Positions 9,085 to 18,250 of a stretch of 64,000 nucleotides of DNA are shown in pieces. How positions within the stretch are numbered: the first letter of the stretch is position 1; the number at the start of each line of letters is the position of its first letter. The notes beneath the pieces were generated by a model, which was given only the letters and a program-made list of their open reading frames with translations, did not search any database and had not been told where the DNA came from. The DNA lies in the NCBI GenBank assembly GCA_042701975.1, contig CP170561.1:1488001-1552000 (forward strand), written 5' to 3'. The position numbers were made by a program, and so were the translations under genes. Origin of the DNA: JAFALK01 sp042701975. GTDB taxonomy: Bacteria > Pseudomonadota > Gammaproteobacteria > Burkholderiales > Burkholderiaceae_C.

Positions 9085-10599
9085 CTACATCGCTTTGCGA
9101 AGGTGCGCCGGCGCGATCTTGAGCGCTTCACGGTACTTGGCGACCGTGCGGCGCGCGACCTGAATGCCTTGTTCCTCGAGCATGCTGGCCAGCGTGTTGT
9201 CGGAGAGCGGCTTGACCGGGTCTTCGGCCGTCACGAACTGCTTGATCAGCGCCCGCACGGCCGTGCTCGAAGCATTGCCGCCGGCTTCGGTGGACAGGCC
9301 CGAGCCGAAGAAGTACTTGAGCTCGAAGGTGCCGTAGCAGGTGGCCATGTACTTGGCCGTGGTCACGCGCGAGATGGTCGATTCGTGCAGTCCCAGCTCG
9401 TCGGCGATCTCGCGCAGCACGAGGGGCTTCATGGCCAGCTCGCCGTGGCTGAAGAAGCCCTTCTGGCGCTCGACGATGGCCTCGGAGACGCGCAGGATGG
9501 TCTCGAAGCGCTGCTGGATGTTCTTGATGAACCAGCGCGCTTCTTGCAGCTGGCCGCCGAGCGGGCTGTTGGAGATGCCGCCGCGCGTGGCGCGCAGTGC
9601 GTTGGCGTAGAGCTCGTTGATGCGCAGCTTCGGCGCCACCTCGGGGTTGAGCATCACGCGCAGTTCGCGGCCGACACGGCGCACGATCACGTCGGGCACG
9701 ACGGCGGCGGCTTCCTCGCGGGTGAAGCGCCGGCCGGGCTTGGGGTCCAGGCGCTGGATCAGCGCCTGCGCCTCGCGCAGCAGCTCTTCATCGGCGCCGG
9801 TCAGGGCCATCAGCTTCTTGAGATCGCGCCGCGCCAGCAGCTCCAGGTGCTGGCGGCAGATGATGACGGCGATCGCCTGGGCGGGTGTCCGCTGCAGCTG
9901 GCGCAGCTGCATGATCAGGCACTCGGGCAGGTCCTTGGCGCCGATGCCGGCCGGGTCCATCTGCTGCAGCCAGCGCAGGGCGATGCGCAGGTGTTCGAGC
10001 AGTTCCTCGCGGCCTTCCTCGTCGTCAGCGATCAGGCCTTCGGCGATCTCCTCGAGGCTGTCCTCGAGCCAGCCATCCTCGTTCAGCGATTCGATCAGCA
10101 CGCGCAGCGCCGTGCGGTCGGCGGGCGAGAAATTCATGCCGGCCATCTGCTGCAGCAGGTGCTCCTGCAGGCTGATGCCGGCGCTGTCCTGGCGCTCGTT
10201 GTCATCGTCACCGCCGCCGCTGCTGGCCGGACCGGGCAGTTCGCGGATGCCGTCGAAGTCGTCGCGCTCGGTGCCGTTCTCCCAGTCCTCGCGCTCCGTG
10301 GTGCCGAAGTCGTCCGCCTTGATCTCGCTGCTGCCACCGAAATCGCTGTCCGGGGCTTCGCTGGCACCGGGGCCATCGTGGCCTTCGTCGGCGTTGCTCG
10401 CGGCAGCGCGCGGTTCGTCGAACTCGTGCGCGCTGGGGCTGTATTCCTCTTCGGTCTCGAGCAGCGGGTTCTGCGAGAGCATCTGCTCGACTTCCTGGTG
10501 CAGCTCCAGGGTCGAGAGCTGCAGCAGGCGGATGGATTGCTGCAGCTGGGGCGTGAGCGCCAGGTGCTGACTGAGGCGTACCTGCAGTGACGGTTTCAT
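9085..10599 (-). CDS. rpoN: RNA polymerase sigma-54 factor RpoN
   Basis: 504 residues with the full sigma-54 plan. Region I is Gln/Leu-rich at the N-terminus (LSQHLALTPQLQQSIRLLQLS). Region II is acidic (about 50-125, rich in Asp/Glu). The core-binding domain and helix-turn-helix follow, with the RpoN box ARRTVAKYREAL near the C-terminus that reads the -24 promoter element. It directs transcription from -24/-12 promoters with enhancer-binding activators. It is the last gene of lptA-lptB-rpoN, 5 bp after lptB, the conserved order in proteobacteria. Confidence 0.97.
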   Translation of the reverse strand: MKPSLQVRLSQHLALTPQLQQSIRLLQLSTLELHQEVEQMLSQNPLLETEEEYSPSAHEFDEPRAAASNADEGHDGPGASEAPDSDFGGSSEIKADDFGTTEREDWENGTERDDFDGIRELPGPASSGGGDDDNERQDSAGISLQEHLLQQMAGMNFSPADRTALRVLIESLNEDGWLEDSLEEIAEGLIADDEEGREELLEHLRIALRWLQQMDPAGIGAKDLPECLIMQLRQLQRTPAQAIAVIICRQHLELLARRDLKKLMALTGADEELLREAQALIQRLDPKPGRRFTREEAAAVVPDVIVRRVGRELRVMLNPEVAPKLRINELYANALRATRGGISNSPLGGQLQEARWFIKNIQQRFETILRVSEAIVERQKGFFSHGELAMKPLVLREIADELGLHESTISRVTTAKYMATCYGTFELKYFFGSGLSTEAGGNASSTAVRALIKQFVTAEDPVKPLSDNTLASMLEEQGIQVARRTVAKYREALKIAPAHLRKAM

Positions 10600-10604
10600 A
10601 CCGT

Positions 10605-11396
10605 CTACATCCGGAAGTGCTCGCCGAGATACACCTTGCGAACGTCGGGGTTGTCAACGATCTCCTCGGGCCGGCCTTCGGCCAGCACGGCGCCTTCGCT
10701 GATGATGTAGGCGCGGTCGCAGATGCCCAGCGTCTCGCGCACGTTGTGGTCCGTGATCAGCACGCCGATGCCGCGATCACGCAGGAAGCCGATGATGCGC
10801 TGGATCTCCAGCACGGCGATCGGGTCCACGCCGGCAAATGGCTCGTCCAGCAGGATGAAGCGCGGCTGCGTGGCCAGGGCGCGGGCGATCTCCACGCGCC
10901 GGCGCTCACCGCCGGACAGCGCGGGCGCGGGGCTTTCGCGCAGCTTCTCGATGGAGAGTTCCTGCAGCAGCCGGTTGAGCAGCTCGTCGATCTTCTTCTT
11001 GGCCAGCGCCTTGCCGTTCTCGTCGACCTGCAGCTCCAGCACGGCGCGGATGTTCTCTTCCACCGTGAGCTTGCGGAAGATCGAGGCTTCCTGCGGCAGG
11101 TAGGAAAGCCCCAGGCGTGCGCGCTCGTGGATGGGCAGGCGTTCGACGGCCCGACCGTCGATGCTGATGCTGCCGGCGTCGGCGCGCACCAGGCCCACGA
11201 TCATGTAAAAGCTGGTCGTCTTGCCGGCGCCGTTGGGGCCGAGCAGGCCCACGACCTCGCCGCTGCGGACGGCCACGTGCACGTCCTTGACGACCTTGCG
11301 CACGCCGTAGGTCTTGGCCAGGCCGGTGGCCTCGAGTCGGCTGGTGCTGCTGTTGCTGCTGCTGTCGATCGCAGGGGAGGACGGCGTGGAACTCAT
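10605..11396 (-). CDS. lptB: LPS export ABC transporter ATP-binding protein LptB
   Basis: 263 residues. LptB powers extraction of lipopolysaccharide from the inner membrane with LptF/LptG. Visible motifs are Walker A GPNGAGKTTS near 54, the Q-loop in YLPQEASIFRKL (an LptB hallmark), the signature LSGGERRR, Walker B RFILLDEPFAGVDP and the switch His in LITDHNVRET. About 20 extra Ser-rich residues precede the conserved start of the fold. The ATG overlaps the lptA stop by 4 bp (ATGA), so translation is probably coupled. Confidence 0.96.
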   Translation of the reverse strand: MSSTPSSPAIDSSSNSSTSRLEATGLAKTYGVRKVVKDVHVAVRSGEVVGLLGPNGAGKTTSFYMIVGLVRADAGSISIDGRAVERLPIHERARLGLSYLPQEASIFRKLTVEENIRAVLELQVDENGKALAKKKIDELLNRLLQELSIEKLRESPAPALSGGERRRVEIARALATQPRFILLDEPFAGVDPIAVLEIQRIIGFLRDRGIGVLITDHNVRETLGICDRAYIISEGAVLAEGRPEEIVDNPDVRKVYLGEHFRM

Positions 11397-12049
11397 GTGC
11401 CCTTGCGCGCGCCGGGTTGCTGGATCGTGGTGCTGGGCTGCAGCGGCACGCTGGAGGCGGCTGCGGCCGGCGCACTGGCGCCGACCTGCGGTGGCAGGAT
11501 CATGCCGCGGATGCGCCCGCCCGGATGGGGCGCGGCGTCACCGGCGGTGGCGCGGATGGTTTCGGTGCGCTTGTCATAGACCAGGGTGGCACCGGAGGCT
11601 TCCTGTGCCACCAGGCTGCCGCGCAGCAGGCGCAGCACGGCGTGGCCGACGAAGCGCACGCTGTCCGTCTTGGTGTCGTACTCGACACGGTCCGCCAGGC
11701 CTTCGACGGTCTCGCCCGCCGTGTCGCGTGCTTGGCGGAAGTTGACCTGCCGTTCGCTCGTGCTGGAGGCGGAGAAGCGGTAGAAGCCGTCGGCCGGCAA
11801 TTGCGCCTTGATGCGATCAGCCTCAAGGCGCATCGTTCCCTGCGTCAGGAGGACGTTGCCGATCAGCTCGCCATCGGTGCCCACGACGAAGTCGCCGCTG
11901 TTGTCGGCGGACCAGTACATGGGCTTGTCCCGGTCGGTCTTCTCGGCACTGGCGGGCAGGGCCATGAAGGCGGACAGGCCGGCCAGCGCGGCCAGCCAGG
12001 GCAGCAGTTTCAGCGGCTTGTTTGACGGGGTGGAGTGTGTGGTTCGCAT
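11393..12049 (-). CDS. lptA: LPS transport periplasmic protein LptA
   Basis: 218 residues. LptA forms the periplasmic bridge carrying LPS to the outer membrane. A signal peptide (PWLAALAGLSAFMALPASA) is followed by the OstA/LptA beta-jellyroll (about 40-165), with LIGNVLLTQGTMRLEADRI and VEYDTKTDSVRFVGHA. The tail is Ala/Pro-rich. I chose ATG 12049 because it starts directly at the signal peptide; an upstream in-frame start at 12094 would add 15 unlikely residues. The usual upstream partner lptC is absent; a dsbA-like gene sits there instead. Confidence 0.88.
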   Translation of the reverse strand: MRTTHSTPSNKPLKLLPWLAALAGLSAFMALPASAEKTDRDKPMYWSADNSGDFVVGTDGELIGNVLLTQGTMRLEADRIKAQLPADGFYRFSASSTSERQVNFRQARDTAGETVEGLADRVEYDTKTDSVRFVGHAVLRLLRGSLVAQEASGATLVYDKRTETIRATAGDAAPHPGGRIRGMILPPQVGASAPAAAASSVPLQPSTTIQQPGARKGT

Positions 12050-12115
12050 GGCGGCACAGTTCTTGCAGGCCATTCTATAGGGCCTGTCTTGCACGCAGCC
12101 GCCAGTTCGGCGCGA

Positions 12116-12788
12116 TTACTTTCGCGCCAGTCCGATCAGGTAATCGGTCACGGCCAGGGCTGTGGTGCCGGACTGACGCTCGGGCGTGCCGCGCGTGGCC
12201 ACCATGGACGGCGCGGTGACGTACCGGCCGGCGATGCTCAGGGCCGGAACGCCATCGATGCCGTAGTCGTCCGACAGCCGCGTGGCCTGCATGCACTTGC
12301 TCTGCACGCCGAAGGAGTTCCAGGCCTGGCGCAACTTGGCGGCGTCCAGGCCGAGCTTCGTGCCCAGCGCGAGCAGGGCTTCGTCGCTGTTCACATCCAC
12401 CTGCTCCACCTGGAAGGCGTTGAAGACGCGGTCGTGCAGCTCCGCTTCGACCCCCAGCGCTTCGAGGGCATAAAAAAACCGCTGGTGCAGCCTCAGCACG
12501 CCGCCGAAAACCCACATGGACGCGGCGGAAAGCCACGTCGGCCGGCGCCTGCGCCAGCCACTGCTTGAGCAGCGGATCGAAGACGAAGCAGTGCGGGCAG
12601 CCGTACCAGAAGAACTCGAGCAACTCGATCTTGCCCGGCGCGTGAGTGGGCATGGGCTTGGGCAACTGGCGGTACTGCTTGCCTTCTACGGGCCCGCCCT
12701 GCGCCAGGGCCTCGCGGCTGGTCGTGGCTGCCGCAGCGCCGAGCGCCAGCGTCAAGGGCAGTGCGTTGAACTGGCGGCGCTGCATCAT
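12116..12788 (-). pseudogene. Thiol:disulfide interchange protein DsbA-like, frameshifted
   Basis: A second DsbA homologue next to the intact one. Starting at ATG 12788, the reading frame gives a signal peptide, EFFWYGCPHCFVFDP with the catalytic CPHC, and continues to FRRVHVGF. The rest of the thioredoxin-like domain (FYALEALG to TDYLIGLARK, including the cis-Pro loop DGVPALSIAG) is in another frame. Comparison with the neighbouring copy places the shift at a run of four A on the + strand (12507-12510). Removing one base there restores VHVGFGGVLRLHQRFFYAL, which aligns without a gap. It is either a true pseudogene or an assembly/sequencing indel. Confidence 0.8.
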
Positions 12789-12802
12789 CGTTCCCCCGGC
12801 GT

Positions 12803-13450
12803 TCAAGCCTTGCCGCGCGCGAGGCCGATCAGGTGGTTGATGACGGGGATCGTCATCTGGCCGGCCTGGACTTCGTTGACGCGTCCGCCCGCCATGGCCG
12901 GCGAGGTGACGAAGCGGCCGCCCACGGCGATGTGCGGCACGGTCTCGACGTTGTAGCTCTCGCTGATCTTGTTGGCGGTGAGGCACTTGCTGGCCACGCC
13001 GAAGGAGGACCAGGTCTGCTTGAACTTGGCCACGTCGACGCCCAGGCTCTGGACGATCTTCATGATGGCGTCTTCGCTTTCGAACTCCATACGCTGCGTG
13101 TGGATGGCGCCGAACACGCGCTCATGCAGCGAGGTTTCGAGGCCCATGGCGTCCAGCGTGTAGAAAAGCTTCTGCAACAGCTTGGTCACGGCGTTGAAGC
13201 CGCCATGCACGCGGCGGAACACCACGTCCGGCGGCAGCTGGCGTTGCCAGGCCTGCAGGGCCGGGTCAAAGGCGAAGCAGTGCGGGCAGCTGTAGAGGAA
13301 GAACTCCAGCACCTCGATCTTGCCGGCCGGTTGAGGCTGCGGCGTCTTGAGGCGACCGTATTGCTGGCCCTCGACGGGCGCACCCTGGGCCAGGGCGAGG
13401 GTGGGCAGGGCGGTGAGGCCAAGAAGTGCAGAGAACTCGCGACGCAGCAT
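12803..13450 (-). CDS. dsbA: Thiol:disulfide interchange protein DsbA
   Basis: A 215-residue periplasmic oxidase that introduces disulfides into exported proteins. Signal peptide of about 22 residues; catalytic C55-P-H-C58 within EFFLYSCPHC; helical insertion domain about 85-160; cis-Pro loop ETVPHIAVGG near 175. The length matches the family. A degenerate sister gene follows 14 bp downstream in the same direction, so the pair arose by tandem duplication. With the sister gene broken, this copy is probably the working one. Confidence 0.92.
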   Translation of the reverse strand: MLRREFSALLGLTALPTLALAQGAPVEGQQYGRLKTPQPQPAGKIEVLEFFLYSCPHCFAFDPALQAWQRQLPPDVVFRRVHGGFNAVTKLLQKLFYTLDAMGLETSLHERVFGAIHTQRMEFESEDAIMKIVQSLGVDVAKFKQTWSSFGVASKCLTANKISESYNVETVPHIAVGGRFVTSPAMAGGRVNEVQAGQMTIPVINHLIGLARGKA

Positions 13451-13540
13451 GGGGAAGACTTTCTCGGAAGAGGAGTGTGGAGTCTGTGGGATTGGGCAAG
13501 GCCTCGCTTAACGCAACATTAGCGAAGGATCAGCGCCTCG

Positions 13541-14212
13541 TTACCGTTGTACACGCACCAGATTGGCTTCGACGCCAGCCGCCTGCAGCTTCTGCTGCTG
13601 CGAATCAGCCTCGTCGCGGGTCTCGAAGGGGCCGGTGCGCACGCGGAACACGGTGCGGCCGGACTGCTCCTTCTCCATCACCTTGGCCGTGAAGCCCGAC
13701 AGCGCCAGCTTGGCGCGCTGGGCTTCGGCGTCTTCCTGGCGGGTGTAGGCGCCGGCCTGGACGAAGTAGATGAAGGCATCGCCCGCCGTGGCGGCCGGGG
13801 CGGAAGCGGCGGCGGCCTTGGCTTCGGGCTTCTTGTCAGCCTTGTCCGCCTTGTCTGCGGCCTTGTCGGTCTTGTCCACGGCGGCCACGGCCGGCGCCGG
13901 CGTGGGTGCGGGGGCTGGCGCGGGCGGTGCGCTCACCACGCCGCTGGCGGCCTGCTTGGCACCCTTGCCGGCCAGCGGGGCGTTCGGATCCCAGTTCTGG
14001 TTGCGCTTGGCTTCCTCGCTGTCTTGCTCAGCGGTGCGCTGCGGCAGCTTGTTGACGAAGGGCACCGGCGCCTTGTTCACATAGAGCGCCACGCCCAGCG
14101 CCACGGCCAGGCCCACCAGCAGCCCGACGATCAGGCCGAGGACGAAGCCGCCTTTTTGACCGCTCTTGTTGCTGTTGCCGTTCTTGCTCTTCTCAGCCCG
14201 CGCGTTGCTCAT
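13541..14212 (-). CDS. SPOR-domain inner-membrane protein (FtsN-like)
   Basis: 223 residues with the FtsN plan: a short basic cytoplasmic tail, one membrane helix (about 23-46, GGFVLGLIVGLLVGLAVALG), a long Ala/Pro/Lys linker, and a C-terminal SPOR domain (about 145-220, FIYFVQAGAYTRQEDAEAQR ... VFRVRTGPF). SPOR domains bind denuded septal peptidoglycan, so a cell-division or septum role is likely. The start overlaps the argS stop (ATGA). The argS-SPOR-dsbA order is common in Burkholderiales. Confidence 0.85.
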   Translation of the reverse strand: MSNARAEKSKNGNSNKSGQKGGFVLGLIVGLLVGLAVALGVALYVNKAPVPFVNKLPQRTAEQDSEEAKRNQNWDPNAPLAGKGAKQAASGVVSAPPAPAPAPTPAPAVAAVDKTDKAADKADKADKKPEAKAAAASAPAATAGDAFIYFVQAGAYTRQEDAEAQRAKLALSGFTAKVMEKEQSGRTVFRVRTGPFETRDEADSQQQKLQAAGVEANLVRVQR

Positions 14213-15933
14213 GCAGTCTCCGTTACGAATTCGCGTGTCATTTCATCCGGTGCGCTCACGCCGAGCACGGCCAGGGCATTGCGGATGACCTGACGCGTTG
14301 CAGCCAGCAGGGCGATGCGTGCACGGGTCAGCTCAGGTGCCTGGTCGAGCACGCGCTCGGCCGCATAGTAGCTGTGGAAGGCGCCGGCCAGATCCCGCAG
14401 ATAGAAGGCCACGTCGTGCGGTGCCAGGCTGGCGGCCGCGCCCGTGAGCATGGCCGGGTATTCGGCCAGCTTGAGCATCAGCGCGGCTTCCGTCGGGGCG
14501 CTCAAGCGCGAAACGTCAGCACCCGCGAGCGAGGCCGCGTCGCCGCCCCAGTTGCGGATGATCGAGCAGATCCGTGCGTGCGCGTACTGCACGTAGAACA
14601 CCGGGTTCTCGTCGTTCTGCTTCAGCGCCAGGTCCACGTCGAAGGTGAACTCCGTGTCGGCCTTGCGGCTGATGAGGAAGAAGCGCACGGCGTCGCGACT
14701 GGTCCAGTCGATCAGGTCGCGCAGCGTCACGTAGGAACCGGCGCGCTTGGAGATCTTGACCTCCTCGCCGCCGCGCATCACGGTGACCATCTTGTGCAGC
14801 ACGTAGTCGGGGAAGCCCTGCGGGATGCCCAGGTTGACGGCCTGCAGGCCACCGCGCACGCGGGCGATGGTGCCGTGGTGGTCGGTGCCCTGGATGTTGA
14901 TGCACTGGCTGTAGCCGCGCTCGAACTTGTTGATGTGATAGGCCACATCGGGCACGAAGTAGGTGAAGCCGCCGTCGGACTTGCGCATGACGCGGTCCTG
15001 GTCGTCACCGTAGTCCGTCGAGCGGAACCACAGGGCGCCGTCCTTTTCGTAGGTCTTGCCGCTGTCGACCATGCGCTGCACCGCGGCTTCGAGCCGGCCG
15101 TTGGCGTAGACGCTGCTTTCCAGGAAGTAGTTGTCGAACTTCAGGCCGAAGGCCTGCAGGTCCAGGTCCTGCTCGTGGCGCAGGTAGGCGACGGCGAACT
15201 GGCGGATGCTGTCCAGGTCGTCGATGTTGCCCGAGGCGGTGAACTCGCGGTCGTCGGCCTTCACCGTTTCCTTCTTGAGGAACGCGTCGGCGATGTCCTG
15301 GATGTAATCGCCGTTGTAGAACTTCTTGCTCTCGGGGTTCTCGGGATCGGTGGGCCAGCAGGCGTCGCCCGGCTTGAAGCCTTTGAGCCGCAGCTGCGTG
15401 CTGTTCGCCAGCGTGGCGATCTGCACGCCGGCGTCGTTGTAGTAGAACTCGCGGGTCACGTCGTGGCCCTGGGTCTTGAGCAGCGAGCAGATCGAATCGC
15501 CGAGTGCGGCCTGACGAGCGTGGCCCACATGCAGCGGGCCGGTCGGGTTGGCCGAGACGAACTCGATCATCACGTGCTTGTCCGTCGCCGGGCAGCCACC
15601 GAAGGCGCTGGCGCCTTGCAACACCTCGTCCACCACGGCCTGCTTGGCGGCGGCCTTCAGGCGGATGTTGATGAAGCCGGGGCCGGCGATCTCCAGCGCT
15701 TCCACCCATTGCTGGAAGGCGGGCTTGGCATTCAGGGCCTCGATCAGGGCCTGGGCCAGCTCGCGCGGATTCTTCTTGAGCGGCTTGGCCAGCTGCATGG
15801 CGGCCGTGCAGGCGAAGTCGCCGTGGGCGGCCTGCTTGGGGGATTCGAAGGCGACGGCCAGCGTGTTGCCGGGGCTGATTTCTTGGAGCGCGGCGCCGAG
15901 TGCGGCGAGCAGGTCCTGCTTGGCTTGGATCAT
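14209..15933 (-). CDS. argS: Arginyl-tRNA synthetase
   Basis: 574 residues, class I synthetase charging tRNA-Arg. The N-terminal Arg-tRNA-synthetase domain (about 1-95) is followed by the HIGH-type motif HVGH at 135-138 in PTGPLHVGHAR. A KMSK-like KISKRAG is near 400, and a C-terminal DALR anticodon-binding domain covers about 455-574 with the usual SYYAAERVL. ATG 15933 is divergent from the kinase gene at 15972, with only 38 bp between them. Confidence 0.97.
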   Translation of the reverse strand: MIQAKQDLLAALGAALQEISPGNTLAVAFESPKQAAHGDFACTAAMQLAKPLKKNPRELAQALIEALNAKPAFQQWVEALEIAGPGFINIRLKAAAKQAVVDEVLQGASAFGGCPATDKHVMIEFVSANPTGPLHVGHARQAALGDSICSLLKTQGHDVTREFYYNDAGVQIATLANSTQLRLKGFKPGDACWPTDPENPESKKFYNGDYIQDIADAFLKKETVKADDREFTASGNIDDLDSIRQFAVAYLRHEQDLDLQAFGLKFDNYFLESSVYANGRLEAAVQRMVDSGKTYEKDGALWFRSTDYGDDQDRVMRKSDGGFTYFVPDVAYHINKFERGYSQCINIQGTDHHGTIARVRGGLQAVNLGIPQGFPDYVLHKMVTVMRGGEEVKISKRAGSYVTLRDLIDWTSRDAVRFFLISRKADTEFTFDVDLALKQNDENPVFYVQYAHARICSIIRNWGGDAASLAGADVSRLSAPTEAALMLKLAEYPAMLTGAAASLAPHDVAFYLRDLAGAFHSYYAAERVLDQAPELTRARIALLAATRQVIRNALAVLGVSAPDEMTREFVTETA

Positions 15934-15971
15934 GGGTCCGGATTCTAGTCAGCACGGCTATGATGGCCTGA

Positions 15972-17297
15972 ATGATTGCGCCCGACACGACCCTACCGAC
16001 CCAGATCGGCAAGTACCGCGTCATCCGGCGGCTCGGCGAGGGCGCCACCAGCGACGTCTTCCTTGCGCAAGACTCCTTCAACGGCACCGAAGTTGCCATC
16101 AAGCGCATGCGCGCCTGGGCCACCAGCGGCGCTGACAGCGAAGTCGGCCTGCGCTTTTATTCGGCCGAGGCTGCCCTGGCCGGCAAGCTTCTGCACCCGA
16201 ACGTGGTCCAGATTCTGGACGCTGTGCCCGAGGGCGATTCGCCCTACCTGGTGATGGAGTTCGTGCCCGGCGTCACGCTCAAGCACTTCTGCCGCAGCGA
16301 CCGCCTGCTGCCACTCGACCAGATCGTGGAACTGGGCTTCAAGTGCGCGATGGCGCTCAGCTATGTCTTTCGCCAGGGCGTGATTCACCGCGACGTGAAG
16401 CCGGCCAACCTGCTCGCGCTGATGGACGACCAGGGCCATGTGACCGACGTGAAGGTCAGCGACTTCGGCTCGGCACTGAACCTGATGTCGGACACGACCC
16501 AGGTGCACCGCGTGGGCTCGCTGGCCTACATGCCGCCCGAGCAAATCGAAGGCGGCGACGTGGACATGCGCGCCGACATCTACGCGCTGGGCGCCGTGCT
16601 GTATCACCTGATCGCTGGCCGGCCGCCGTTTGATGCGCCGAACCAGATGGCGCTGATGCACCAGATCTACCACCAGGTCGCGCCCTCGCTGGTGGGCCTG
16701 CGCGGAGGCGTCACGGCCGAGCTGGACGCCGTCATCATGAAGGCGCTGGCCAAGCATCCGACCGAGCGCTACGCCGACTGGGAAGCCTTCGGCAAGGCCC
16801 TCTCCGAGCTGGTGGCCAAGCAGCTGGTGCCGCTGGCGCGCTTCTCGGAAGTGAAGGACTCGGAGCGTTTCAACATGCTGCGCGAGCTGGAGTTCTTCGG
16901 CGACTTCGGCGATGTGGAGCTGTGGGAGGTGGTGCGCCGCGCGCGCTGGCGCCGCTTCCCGACCGAGTACGCGCTCTACAAGAAGGGCCAGGAGGGCAAC
17001 ACCTTCCACATCATTGCCCAGGGCGAGGTGGAAGTCTGGCGCGAAGGCCGCCATGTGGCCACGATGGGGCAGGGCACTTCGGTGGGTGAGATGGCGTACC
17101 TGGCGCCAAATCCCGCGCTGCGCCGCCACAGCACCGACATCAAGGTCAAGAGCGAATCCTGTACGACGATCTCGTTCACGCCCGAATCGCTAGGGCTGCT
17201 GAGCCCCGAATGCCAGCACCGCTTCGACCGCGGCTTCATCCAGGTGCTGGTGCGGCGTTTGCATGCGGCGCAGGAGTCGCTGGCCAAGCGCCAGTAG
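15972..17297 (+). CDS. Serine/threonine protein kinase with C-terminal cNMP-binding-like domain
   Basis: 441 residues. The Hanks-type kinase domain (about 12-285) has the Gly-rich loop LGEGATSD, ATP-binding K44 in VAIKRM, catalytic D141 in VIHRDVKPANLL and metal-binding D164 in SDFGSA. The C-terminal region (about 325-425) has the beta-roll pattern of cyclic-nucleotide-binding domains: LYKKGQEGNTFHIIAQGEVEVW and GTSVGEMAYL. There is no membrane segment, so it is cytoplasmic. The GEMAYL segment has the Gly-Glu of a phosphate cassette, but the Arg/Ser that contact cAMP are not obvious, so nucleotide binding is uncertain. The IS element begins 10 bp after its stop. Confidence 0.88.
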   Translation: MIAPDTTLPTQIGKYRVIRRLGEGATSDVFLAQDSFNGTEVAIKRMRAWATSGADSEVGLRFYSAEAALAGKLLHPNVVQILDAVPEGDSPYLVMEFVPGVTLKHFCRSDRLLPLDQIVELGFKCAMALSYVFRQGVIHRDVKPANLLALMDDQGHVTDVKVSDFGSALNLMSDTTQVHRVGSLAYMPPEQIEGGDVDMRADIYALGAVLYHLIAGRPPFDAPNQMALMHQIYHQVAPSLVGLRGGVTAELDAVIMKALAKHPTERYADWEAFGKALSELVAKQLVPLARFSEVKDSERFNMLRELEFFGDFGDVELWEVVRRARWRRFPTEYALYKKGQEGNTFHIIAQGEVEVWREGRHVATMGQGTSVGEMAYLAPNPALRRHSTDIKVKSESCTTISFTPESLGLLSPECQHRFDRGFIQVLVRRLHAAQESLAKRQ

Positions 17298-17301
17298 CGC
17301 C

Positions 17302-17307
17302 TCTAGC
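17302..17307. repeat. Target-site duplication of the IS481-family element, left copy
   Basis: TCTAGC, identical to the right copy at 18336-18341. It fits the NCTAGN target preference known for Bordetella IS481. The CTA at 17303-17305, read on the minus strand, is the TAG stop of the transposase. Confidence 0.9.
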
Positions 17308-18250
17308 TGTAGTTTCTCAGGACGTTGTTCCCGTCGAAGCCGAGTCTGGAGGCTGGGGGTTTGTGGGAGACAGCGGAGTGTGGCCGATGGAAGTTGTAGT
17401 GCCGCATCCAAGGCTGCAGCTCAGTTGCTCGCACATCTGAACTGGGGTAGCGGTAGGCATACGCCCATTCGCGCAGAAGCGTCTGGATGAAGCGCTCGGC
17501 CTTGCCGTTGGTGCGAGGCGTATAGGGCCGCGTGCGCTTGTGCGTGATGCCAAGTCGGCGCAGGAGCTTGGCAAATCGCTTGGACTTGTAAGCCGAGCCG
17601 TTGTCGGTCATGACGCTCTGGATCGGCACCCCAAGCAGGCGGTAGTAGCGCAGCGCCGCGATGAGGAAGTCGCAGGCACTGCGGCTGGTCTCATCACTCA
17701 GAACCTGACTGAACCCCACGCGAGAGTGATCATCAATGGCCACGTGCAACGCCTGCCAGCCGGCGCGATGCGTTTTGCATGTGCGGTTGCCCGTCACGCG
17801 ATGTCCGGGTTGCTCGAAGCAGCCTAGTTTCTTCATGTCCAAGTGCAGCAGCTCGCCGGGCCGGTCCTTCTCGTAGCGGCGCACGGGCATGCTGTTCTGC
17901 ATTGACGGCAGCTTGGCCAGCCCGGCTCTTACGCAGATTCGCCCAACCGTGCTCTTGGAGACACCCACTCGTTCGGCGATCTGCGCGTAGCCCAGGCGCT
18001 GATTGCGGCGCAAGCCTTCAACCCGCTCCGTCTTGTCCGCGTCAATGCGGGTTGGGCAACGGTGCGGGCGAGAGCTGCGATCTCGCAGGCCCTCAACACC
18101 TTCGAGCTGATGGCGCCGCTTCCAGCGTGATGCCGTGCGGGTGCTGACGCCAGCGGCATCGGCCGCTTTGCTCGTGCCTTGAGAGGCGATGTTTTTTACC
18201 AGGTGCTCGCGGCCACGCGGGGTTAATGAGGCATTCTTATGACTGTTCAT
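17303..18250 (-). CDS. IS481-family transposase
   Basis: 315 residues from ATG 18250. An upstream ATG at 18292 would add 14 residues. An N-terminal helix-turn-helix (about 20-60, SKAADAAGVSTRTASRWKRR) precedes a second HTH-like region. The rve/DDE catalytic core follows, with HLDMKKLG (first Asp), VMTDNGSAYKS (second Asp) and the Glu in RTNGKAERFIQT. The reading frame runs past the left inverted repeat and ends with TAG in the duplicated target at 17303-17305. No internal stop or frameshift, so it could be active. Confidence 0.92.
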   Translation of the reverse strand: MNSHKNASLTPRGREHLVKNIASQGTSKAADAAGVSTRTASRWKRRHQLEGVEGLRDRSSRPHRCPTRIDADKTERVEGLRRNQRLGYAQIAERVGVSKSTVGRICVRAGLAKLPSMQNSMPVRRYEKDRPGELLHLDMKKLGCFEQPGHRVTGNRTCKTHRAGWQALHVAIDDHSRVGFSQVLSDETSRSACDFLIAALRYYRLLGVPIQSVMTDNGSAYKSKRFAKLLRRLGITHKRTRPYTPRTNGKAERFIQTLLREWAYAYRYPSSDVRATELQPWMRHYNFHRPHSAVSHKPPASRLGFDGNNVLRNYS

